From positions 1 to 18,905 of the forward strand of contig JAQBPC010000078.1 in assembly GCA_028287725.1 (NCBI GenBank): a stretch of DNA of 18,905 nt, written 5' to 3'. The notes under the pieces were generated by a model, which did no database searches, was not told the DNA's origin, and saw nothing but the letters and a program-made list of their open reading frames with translations. A program made the position numbers and the translations under genes. Below, one piece after another: positions 1 to 6,321 of this stretch; within the stretch, counting starts at the first letter, position 1; each line of letters begins with the position of its first letter. The DNA comes from Chloroflexota bacterium. Lineage in GTDB: Bacteria > Chloroflexota > UBA5177 > JANWHV01.

Positions 1-95
1 TTGCGACCGTGCCGAGCCCAGATGACGACATGGAACTGGATGTTGACACAGCGGACGCATTTGCCCGAGCCCAGGCGCTCGTGACCACGCGATAG
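1..95 (+). CDS. C-terminal end of a MobA/CofC-like nucleotidyltransferase (partial)
   Basis: Reading from base 3, an open frame runs to the TAG at 93-95 and gives about 30 residues ending in a segment with the motif LDVDT followed by an acidic/alanine helix (ADAFARAQAL). A terminal LDVDTPED-like stretch is characteristic of small GT-A-fold nucleotidyltransferases such as MobA/MocA and the F420-pathway enzyme CofC/FbiD. The gene begins outside the window, so the catalytic part is not visible and the exact family cannot be settled. CofC would fit the F420-type flavoprotein gene 36 bases downstream, but that is inference. Codon use and the short gap suggest co-transcription with the next gene. 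Confidence 0.55.
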   Translation, partial: ATVPSPDDDMELDVDTADAFARAQALVTTR

Positions 96-131
96 CACAC
101 ACTTTCGGATTGCAGTGGAGGGAGCGACGAG

Positions 132-542
132 ATGGATGTTGAAAAGGCGCGAGACTTCTTGCGGCAGAATCACCGGGCTGTGCTCGCTACGCGCAGAATA
201 AACGGCGACGTTCAACTGTCACCGATAATCGCCACTGTGGACGAGGCAGGGGACATCATCGTCAGCACGCGCGAGACAGCCTTTAAGACCAAGAACATGC
301 GGCGTGACCCGCGCGTGTCCTTATGCGTGATGGCCGATACCTTCTTTGGTCCGTGGATACAGGTAGACGGCACCGCGCATGTTCTCTCGTTGCCGGATGC
401 GATGGAGCCGCTCGTTGACTATTACAAGCGCATCTCGGGTGAACATCCTGATTGGGACGATTATCGTCGAGCAATGCGAGACGAGCGTCGCGTGCTGATT
501 AGGATAAACGTTGGCAAGGCAGGACCTGATCTGCAGGGCTAA
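132..542 (+). CDS. PPOX-class (pyridoxamine 5'-phosphate oxidase-like) F420-dependent oxidoreductase
   Basis: A 136-residue single-domain split-barrel flavin/deazaflavin protein. Visible family features are the N-terminal helix followed by a strand with AVLATRR, the strand around QLSPIIATVD, the IIVSTRETAFKTKNMRRDPR segment (basic residues that contact the cofactor phosphate in this fold), the VSLCVM strand, and a C-terminal strand RVLIRINVGKA. Length and order match the Rv1155-like group of putative F420-dependent enzymes (about 130-150 residues). The ATG at 132 follows a purine-rich GGAGGGAG ribosome site with normal spacing. The substrate cannot be told. FMN- or heme-binding relatives exist, so F420 use is likely but not proven. 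The gene follows a nucleotidyltransferase end, possibly cofC, which supports an F420 context. Confidence 0.8.
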   Translation: MDVEKARDFLRQNHRAVLATRRINGDVQLSPIIATVDEAGDIIVSTRETAFKTKNMRRDPRVSLCVMADTFFGPWIQVDGTAHVLSLPDAMEPLVDYYKRISGEHPDWDDYRRAMRDERRVLIRINVGKAGPDLQG

Positions 543-687
543 TCTGCCGGCTTCGGAACCCGCTGCCTCCGGCGCACGCATTGCTTTTACATGTTGCCTC
601 CCTTGGTAGGTCGAGGCTTGTTGCCGTTGTCCGTTTCCTGGGCCTACTCCGAACACGTCTTGAGATCCGGCTGTGTTTCTGTCAATG

Positions 688-713
688 CTGTCCAACTTGT
701 ATATGTTGGACAG
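688..713. repeat. Perfect 9-bp inverted repeat (CTGTCCAAC / GTTGGACAG)
   Basis: Arms 688-696 and 705-713 are exact reverse complements, separated by an AT-rich 8-base spacer TTGTATAT. No T-run follows, so a plain intrinsic terminator is unlikely. It could be a dyad operator or a weak hairpin after the PPOX gene. Confidence 0.6.
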
Positions 714-787
714 AATCCGGAAAGTCAACTTCTCCAGCGGATTGACCATTAAGTCCCCGTCGCGTACAGTAGGTTTTGTGGGCAGGG

Positions 788-806
788 TGGACATTTTTAG
801 TGTCCA
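788..806. repeat. 6-bp inverted repeat TGGACA / TGTCCA
   Basis: Arms 788-793 and 801-806 flank TTTTTAG. The arm words TGTCCA and TGGACA are the same as the core of the 688-713 repeat but in swapped order, so the two may be related sites. Six-base arms can occur by chance. Confidence 0.4.
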
Positions 807-957
807 TTTAGAACGGTTAGCGCGGGGATAGTGCGGATGCAGACGGGGACCTCAACAAAGCTACGACCAATTCTCATTGACCCACGCATGGTCAAGGCGC
901 GCGATACCAACTAAGGTTTTCCAGCGCGCCTGCACCATTCCCTCACCTTGGTGTAGC

Positions 958-978
958 TTTCCGCGCCTCTAGCGGAAA
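958..978. repeat. 7-bp inverted repeat TTTCCGC / GCGGAAA
   Basis: Arms 958-964 and 972-978 with a 7-base loop GCCTCTA, about 140 bases before the first gene of the glycosyltransferase operon. Could be a leader hairpin or operator; no T-tract follows. Confidence 0.4.
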
Positions 979-1116
979 CGTGCGTGAGACGGCTTGGCCG
1001 TGCAGGTGAGCATTCTGTCCGGCCGATAGATGCTCCCGGCGCGGCAACGCGCCATTAATTTTGTGTTCCAACGCACTACTGTTCTGGGAACCTGCACGTC
1101 TTTTTCCGGAGGTGCC

Positions 1117-1914
1117 GTGAAACCACTCGTGATCATTCCAACATACAACGAGCGTGCCAACGTTACACATCTGATCGCCAGCGTTCTTGGCGTCGATCCA
1201 TCAATCGACGTTTTAGTCGTAGACGATAGCTCACCCGACGGTACTGGCGAGCTTGCCGATGATCTCGCCATGGGCAATCGCCGGGTGAAGGTACTCCATC
1301 GCCAGGGGAAACTTGGCCTCGGCACCGCTTACATTACCGGGTTCAAGTATGCGCTAGCCCGAGACTACGATCGTGTCGTCGAGATGGATGCGGACTTTTC
1401 ACATCGTCCTGAAGATCTGCCGCAGTTGTTGGCCACAAGTGAGAATGCCGACGTCGTAATCGGGTCGCGCAGCGTAGCTGGTGGGCGCACCGAAAACTGG
1501 TCGTGGCTGCGACGTTCCATTAGCAAAGGGGGCAGCCTCTACGCCAGGTATATGTTGCGACTGCCCATCCTGGACTGCACGAGCGGGTTCAAGTGCTTTC
1601 GGCGAGAGGTGCTGCAAGCGTTAGACCTCGACGCTGTGAACTCAAACGGCTTCGGTTTTCAAGTCGAGATGAATCATCTTTGCAACGCGGCAGGTTTTCG
1701 ATTCGCGGAGGTCCCGATCGTGTTCCCCGATCGCATCGCGGGCGAATCGAAGATGTCTTACAAAATATTCGGAGAGGCAGCTACGTTGGTCTGGCGCTTG
1801 CGGTTCAACCGGTCGGCAAAGAGGAGCCGGACCCCAGAGATCGGCGGGCCTCCAGTCCCAACCGGATCGGCAAAACGGCGTCTGCTTGGTGACCGTGAGG
1901 TCATCAGTAAATGA
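1117..1914 (+). CDS. DPM1-like polyprenyl-phosphate sugar synthase (GT2)
   Basis: A GT-A glycosyltransferase that moves a sugar, probably mannose or glucose, from a nucleotide donor to polyprenyl phosphate on the cytoplasmic face. Visible motifs, numbered from the GTG start, are PTYNERAN near residue 10, VVDDSSPDGTG near 35, KLGLGTAYITGF near 68, the metal-binding MDADFSHRPEDLP near 92, and the acceptor-loop FPDRIAGESKMS near 208. The length of 265 residues fits the soluble bacterial DPM1/Ppm1 type without C-terminal membrane segments, and the last ~35 residues are basic and probably disordered. The frame is open upstream to an ATG at 1030, but GTG 1117 is preferred: it follows GGAGG closely and starts exactly at the conserved first strand. 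Its stop overlaps the gtrA-like start by four bases (ATGA), so the two are translationally coupled. Donor sugar is undetermined. Confidence 0.88.
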   Translation: MKPLVIIPTYNERANVTHLIASVLGVDPSIDVLVVDDSSPDGTGELADDLAMGNRRVKVLHRQGKLGLGTAYITGFKYALARDYDRVVEMDADFSHRPEDLPQLLATSENADVVIGSRSVAGGRTENWSWLRRSISKGGSLYARYMLRLPILDCTSGFKCFRREVLQALDLDAVNSNGFGFQVEMNHLCNAAGFRFAEVPIVFPDRIAGESKMSYKIFGEAATLVWRLRFNRSAKRSRTPEIGGPPVPTGSAKRRLLGDREVISK

Positions 1915-2453
1915 GAGTACTCACAAATACTTACGTGCCGGGCACCCGCCGGCTCGTCGCACATGCGCGCACGCATGTGCAGCGTATGGCTCGCTTCGCC
2001 ATCGTCGGCACGTGCGGCGTAGCCGTCAATACCGTGACGCTTTTCTTGTTAGTGAACATGGGGCATCTCAATAAGCTCATTGCCGCGGCAATGGCAACCG
2101 AAGTCACCATTGTCACGAACTTCATCATGAACGATGTCTGGACCTTTAGAGGCGTCCATTCTCGGCTTAGCTGGCCTGAGCGCTTACTCAGGTATAACGC
2201 TGTCGCCTTGGGCGGCCTGATAATCACGCTCGCCGTGCTGGCGATGCTCACCTTATGGGTCGGCCTACACTATCTCGTGGCCAATCTCATCGCGATCGCC
2301 ACGGCGACAATTTGGAACTACGTGGTGAATTTTCGCCTTACATGGCGCGTCCACCTTCACGCGATGAATATAGTCACTACCATGCGGGACCTCTCAGGCA
2401 CCCAGTCTGCGACCCACTACGGAGACGCGCAACGGGTTAGGGGGGGCGGTTGA
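1911..2453 (+). CDS. GtrA-family polytopic membrane protein
   Basis: A 180-residue small integral membrane protein with four predicted membrane helices, roughly residues 25-45, 50-68, 88-112 and 118-138. Family hallmarks are RFAIVGTCGVAVNTVTLFLL at the first helix, the second-helix TNFIMNDVWTFR, and the last-helix WNYVVNFRLTW. GtrA proteins are thought to flip polyprenyl-phosphate-linked sugars across the membrane. Lying directly after a DPM1-like synthase and overlapping it by four bases, this one probably flips that enzyme's product. The C-terminal ~35 residues are hydrophilic and unlike the family core. Near its end is a run of seven G (2440-2446) that also forms the ribosome site for the next gene. 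Confidence 0.88.
   Translation: MRVLTNTYVPGTRRLVAHARTHVQRMARFAIVGTCGVAVNTVTLFLLVNMGHLNKLIAAAMATEVTIVTNFIMNDVWTFRGVHSRLSWPERLLRYNAVALGGLIITLAVLAMLTLWVGLHYLVANLIAIATATIWNYVVNFRLTWRVHLHAMNIVTTMRDLSGTQSATHYGDAQRVRGGG
1959..1980. repeat. Perfect 9-bp hairpin inside the start of the gtrA-like gene
   Basis: GCACATGCG at 1959-1967 and CGCATGTGC at 1972-1980 are exact complements around a 4-base loop CGCA, about 50 bases into the coding sequence. A tight stem here could slow early translation of the gtrA-like gene, but it also encodes a plausible basic segment, so it may be coincidental. Confidence 0.45.
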
Positions 2454-4138
2454 TGTTTCTTATTGCTTTAGTGATGGCGCTGCTTTCACTCGCGCTCTTC
2501 GCATTGACCGCATTCTCCGTGTACCTCATGCTCTATACCTGGGAGCGTCCAGAGCGACTCGCCGCTAGCAAGGGCCCAACCACATACCTCCCTCCGCGCC
2601 TCACTTTCAGCGTCCTCGTGCCGGCTCGTCACGAGGAGGCTGTCATCTACAACACGGTTCGGCGCATTATGGCGGCGAACTATCCGCCGCACCTGGTTGA
2701 GATCGTTGTCATTAGCCACGAGGATGATGTCTCAACGATAGCGGAGGCGCAGCGCATCGCCAGGGAGTGCGCCGACCGCCGGGTACGCGTAGAGACGTTC
2801 ACAGGCGGGCCCATCAATAAGCCTCATGGACTAAACGTTGGACTGCAGCGTACGCAAAACGAAGTTGTGACCATTTTCGACGCAGAAGATGATGTCGACG
2901 CGAACATTTTCAACATAGTCAACACGGTAATGCTGGAAGAAGAGACTGGCATTGTGCAAGCCGGTGTCCAGTTGATGAATTTTCGCGACCATTGGTTTGG
3001 CCTGCTCAACTGCCTCGAATACTTCTTCTGGTTTAAGAGTCGCCTCCATTTTCATGCGCAGATCGGCATGATTCCGCTTGGGGGTAATACCGTCTTTATT
3101 CGGCGTAACTTACTCGAGCGAATAGGCGGTTGGGACGATCATTGCCTGACCGAGGATGCAGAGATTGGTCTGCGCCTCAGCCTGCTTGGCGAGCCAATAC
3201 GTGTCGTGTATGACGCGCAGCACGTGACTCGAGAAGAAACTCCTCCGACGATCGGTGCGTTCATTCGACAGAGAACGCGCTGGAGCCAGGGCTTCTTACA
3301 AGTTCTGCATAAAGGGTCGTGGCAGGCGCTGCCACAATTCCGGCAACGTATGCTCGCCGTCTACACGCTGGCATATCCAATTCTTCAGGCGTTGCTATTC
3401 GTGCTCTGGCCGTTAACGATGGTGACCGCATTTTGGCTAACGTTGCCGGTGGTCGTCGTCATGATGTCGTTCCTGCCGCTCTATGCGTTTATCCTGCAGT
3501 TCGTCGTGACGGCTGTAGGCGCCTATCGCTTCGCGGGTGAATATCGCCTCCGCATGCCCCTATGGACTCCGGTCGTTATGGCCATAACATTCTTCCCATT
3601 CCAGTGGGTGCTCGGCGTGTCCGCCATTCGCGCGGTGATACGTCACCTGGTCGGTACGGGGAACTGGGAAAAGACCGCCCATGTTGGAGCGCATCGCAAA
3701 CCTGAAATCGTGCCGGCATCCGAGTTTGCGCGACTGCTGGAAATGGCTGGACATCACCTGGGGGCAGAGCGCGGAAGCGTACTGCTGCTTGACCAAGGGG
3801 CGACCACGTTTTCCGTGTTAGCGAGTCGCGGCTTACCGCCCGAGATTGTAGCGAGCGCCGCTTTGGATGCGACGACGGGGATCGCGGGCCACGTCGCGCG
3901 CACGCAGCGCCCCACGATTATAGATGAACGTTTTCCCAATCCGGACCTGAAAAGCAGGCTCCTCCTGCCGACACTCCGTTCGGCGGTCGTTCTGCCGATT
4001 CAGCAACACGGGTCCACGGTCGCCGTGGTCAGCTTGTCCAGCGCGCTTACCACATTGGGTGAAGAGGCGCTCAGTTGGCTTATCGAGCAAGTCGAGGCAC
4101 TTGGTCCTCACCGGGTGGTGGCTACGCCCGCGCACTGA
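2453..4138 (+). CDS. Processive GT2 (XagB/BcsA-like) with C-terminal GAF domain
   Basis: A 561-residue membrane glycosyltransferase probably making and extruding an exopolysaccharide. Order: an N-terminal membrane helix (residues 2-28); a GT2 catalytic domain (about 50-285) with VPARHEE, the metal site DAEDDVD (143-149), TEDAEIG (233-239) carrying the catalytic acidic pair, and QRTRWSQG (273-280), the QxxRW signature of processive beta-glycan synthases; several membrane helices (about 300-400); then a NWEKTAH segment typical of XagB-like enzymes. From about 420 to 550 comes a soluble GAF-type domain with an LLEMAGHHLGAERGSVLLLD start, a GIAGHVARTQRP helix and a VVLPIQ strand. BcsA enzymes instead carry a c-di-GMP-binding PilZ domain at that end. 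ATG 2453 overlaps the previous stop by one base and follows a G-rich ribosome site; TTG 2450 is also possible. The product sugar is unknown. Confidence 0.85.
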   Translation: MFLIALVMALLSLALFALTAFSVYLMLYTWERPERLAASKGPTTYLPPRLTFSVLVPARHEEAVIYNTVRRIMAANYPPHLVEIVVISHEDDVSTIAEAQRIARECADRRVRVETFTGGPINKPHGLNVGLQRTQNEVVTIFDAEDDVDANIFNIVNTVMLEEETGIVQAGVQLMNFRDHWFGLLNCLEYFFWFKSRLHFHAQIGMIPLGGNTVFIRRNLLERIGGWDDHCLTEDAEIGLRLSLLGEPIRVVYDAQHVTREETPPTIGAFIRQRTRWSQGFLQVLHKGSWQALPQFRQRMLAVYTLAYPILQALLFVLWPLTMVTAFWLTLPVVVVMMSFLPLYAFILQFVVTAVGAYRFAGEYRLRMPLWTPVVMAITFFPFQWVLGVSAIRAVIRHLVGTGNWEKTAHVGAHRKPEIVPASEFARLLEMAGHHLGAERGSVLLLDQGATTFSVLASRGLPPEIVASAALDATTGIAGHVARTQRPTIIDERFPNPDLKSRLLLPTLRSAVVLPIQQHGSTVAVVSLSSALTTLGEEALSWLIEQVEALGPHRVVATPAH

Positions 4139-4162
4139 TTCGCTAGTATTCCGGAGTTGATC

Positions 4163-6178
4163 ATGGTCGTCCGTCTCGGATCGTTGAGTAGTGCGGTTGG
4201 GCTAAGAACGAGAACCGATGCTCCGTACGCGGAACTCGATCTTGGCCGCATTGTAGGCGTGTTGTGGCAGTTTTTACAACGACATCGCGAGCACTTGTGG
4301 ATAGCGTCCATCTTACTTGTTGCCGGACTCGCGCACGGCATCAACATGTACAACCTGCCCTACTTCGAAAACGACGAGGGCACATATATGTCACAGGCCT
4401 GGTCTGTCCTTGCCCAAGGTCAGCTGGCGCCCTATACCTACTGGTACGATCATGCCCCACTGGGATGGATACAGATAGCAGGCTGGACCTTCATAACCGG
4501 CGGCATAACGAGCTTCGGGCCGTCCATCTACTCCGGTCGGGTTCTGATGCTGCTGATGCAAATTGGCTCCACGCTGATGGTTTATGCCATCACCCGACGT
4601 GTGTCGGGGAGCATTTTCGCGGCGAGCTTTGCCGCTTTAGCCTTTTGCCTTTCGGCCTGGGGCACCTATTACCATCGGCGCATCCTGCTCGACAACATCG
4701 CAACCTTTTGGATGCTGCTGAGCATCGTGCTGCTACTCTCGCCTCGCCTGACGCTACGAAAGGTTTGGCTCAGCGCTACCGCACTCGCAGTGTCAGTTCT
4801 ATCGAAAGAGCTCACGATCTTCCTGGTACCTGTTTTGGCGTACCTGGTGTTTAATCGCTCCCATCCAGGTCAGCGCGCATTCGCGGTGGCCACCTGGAGT
4901 GCGATTGTCGTCAACATCATCTCACTGTACGCCCTTATGGCCATTCTTAAGGGCGAGCTGCTTCCTGCTGGGACTCTATGGTTTGAGAACAGCCATCCGC
5001 ACACAAGCTTGCTTGGCGCGTTGCAGTACCAGGGCGCTCGTGGCAAGGATGGCGGCATCCTCAACGGGAAGAGCGCCTTCTGGGAATTCATGTACCACTG
5101 GGTACGCAGCGACCCGCTGCTGGTAGTTGGGGGCCTGGTCGCATCGGCCCTGTCGATACTGAGATGGCGCTGGAACCGTTTGGTGGCGATCATGGGACTC
5201 GTCACCGTGTCACTCGTGGCGTTCCTGGGCCGTAGTGGGGAAGTACTCGGCTTTTACCTCGTACCGTTGCTGCCGATCTTCGCCATCAATATTGGCATAA
5301 GCCTAGCCTTTATCGTGGCATGCTTACGGCGGGCCGCGGTATTCATGGCGCCTCGGCGCCGCCTATTTCAAAGTGTTGTCGCGCTGTCGGCGTCAGGCGT
5401 ACTCGCGCTCCTTGGAGTGCCGGGTGTACTGGCCGGCTACCACAGCACGGAACTGTCCTTTGCCAGCAATCCCTTGCAGTTATGGACCAGCGTCCAAGCC
5501 CAAGCTCAAGTACAGGCCATCGACTGGGTCCGCACGCACCTACAGCCGAATAAATGCGTCATTGTCGACGACTTTATGTGGACGGACCTTGTGGACGGGT
5601 TCAACAATGCGCCGAAGTTTACCTGCCTCCACTGGTACTGGAAAGTGGATCGTGACAAAGCGATAGAGGGACCCGTGTTTCACGATCGATGGCAAACAGT
5701 AGACTACATCGTAGCGACAGAACAGCTGGTTGGTGACACCAAGCTGCAGCGACGCAACTTGACCGTCGTGTACGCGGCGCTCTTGCACAGCGTTGTAATA
5801 AAGCACTTTGATACCGGCGGCTGGCCAATCGACATTCTCAAAGTCGATAAAGGCCCGAAACCCATCGCGGCATTCGTAACAGCCGGCACGCCGGCACACG
5901 GACGACCGGCTCTATCTCCGGCTACACAGAACTCCGTGACGAATTGGCATCCCAGCGCGACTGGTCCCAGCTCCACCGGATTTGGGTCGTCAATGCCCCA
6001 AGCGCTGGCACTCGCGCGATCCCAATTGGCAATTGCCGATCAGCAAACAGCGGGTAGCGCGGGTTACAAACCGGCCGACGCCGCAGTGCCGCCCAAAGCT
6101 GAAATCAAGCCTGCTGATTCGGCCATGCCTCCCAGAGTCGGTCTTCACTCCAGCCAAAGTTCCAAGCACAGCAAATAA
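4163..6178 (+). CDS. GT39/ArnT-like (PMT_2) membrane glycosyltransferase
   Basis: About 671 residues. A GT-C enzyme that would transfer a sugar from a polyprenyl-phosphate donor to a protein or lipid on the outer face. Visible: a cytoplasmic N-terminus, a first membrane helix near residues 45-62, then the catalytic acidic loop ENDEGTY (69-75) and YDHAPLGW (95-102), both typical of Chloroflexota/actinobacterial GT39 proteins, followed by roughly ten more helices up to about residue 425. A soluble globular region follows (about 430-580). The last ~90 residues are a low-complexity tail rich in Pro, Ala, Ser and Lys with a repeated KPAD-A-PP unit. ATG 4163 follows GGAG at 4153-4156; TTG 4157 is less likely. 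It lies 24 bases after the GT2 gene and is probably the last gene of the operon. Acceptor unknown. Confidence 0.83.
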   Translation: MVVRLGSLSSAVGLRTRTDAPYAELDLGRIVGVLWQFLQRHREHLWIASILLVAGLAHGINMYNLPYFENDEGTYMSQAWSVLAQGQLAPYTYWYDHAPLGWIQIAGWTFITGGITSFGPSIYSGRVLMLLMQIGSTLMVYAITRRVSGSIFAASFAALAFCLSAWGTYYHRRILLDNIATFWMLLSIVLLLSPRLTLRKVWLSATALAVSVLSKELTIFLVPVLAYLVFNRSHPGQRAFAVATWSAIVVNIISLYALMAILKGELLPAGTLWFENSHPHTSLLGALQYQGARGKDGGILNGKSAFWEFMYHWVRSDPLLVVGGLVASALSILRWRWNRLVAIMGLVTVSLVAFLGRSGEVLGFYLVPLLPIFAINIGISLAFIVACLRRAAVFMAPRRRLFQSVVALSASGVLALLGVPGVLAGYHSTELSFASNPLQLWTSVQAQAQVQAIDWVRTHLQPNKCVIVDDFMWTDLVDGFNNAPKFTCLHWYWKVDRDKAIEGPVFHDRWQTVDYIVATEQLVGDTKLQRRNLTVVYAALLHSVVIKHFDTGGWPIDILKVDKGPKPIAAFVTAGTPAHGRPALSPATQNSVTNWHPSATGPSSTGFGSSMPQALALARSQLAIADQQTAGSAGYKPADAAVPPKAEIKPADSAMPPRVGLHSSQSSKHSK

Positions 6179-6321
6179 CGTGACGCAACCGTCATCGGAC
6201 GACGGAAGACAAGCGCAACATGCAATGGCGTACGACACGGAAACCTGACTTGGAAGGACTAGCCGGGGATATAGCAATTTGAGTTTCAAGCTAACAAACG
6301 CGGAAGGTTGAGGCGTTATAT
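6179..6321. other. Short intergenic gap before the propeller gene
   Basis: 143 bases with no gene and no clear terminator or promoter motif. A GAAGG/TTGAGG purine stretch just before 6322 serves as the ribosome site for the next gene. Confidence 0.4.

Larger units (their letters stand above)
543..1116. other. Gene-poor stretch with several short inverted repeats
   Basis: No convincing coding frame is seen on either strand. The longest antisense frames here only shadow the PPOX gene or are of low-quality composition. A 25-codon plus-strand frame at 837-914 has no recognisable product. Three perfect short inverted repeats lie at 688-713, 788-806 and 958-978. The promoter for the glycosyltransferase operon at 1117 should lie in the second half, but no clear -35/-10 pair was identified. 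Confidence 0.5.

Noticed and set aside
321..794. 157-codon minus-strand open frame over the PPOX gene and gap
   Set aside because: It overlaps a well-supported gene antisense, has no recognisable domain and no good ribosome site.
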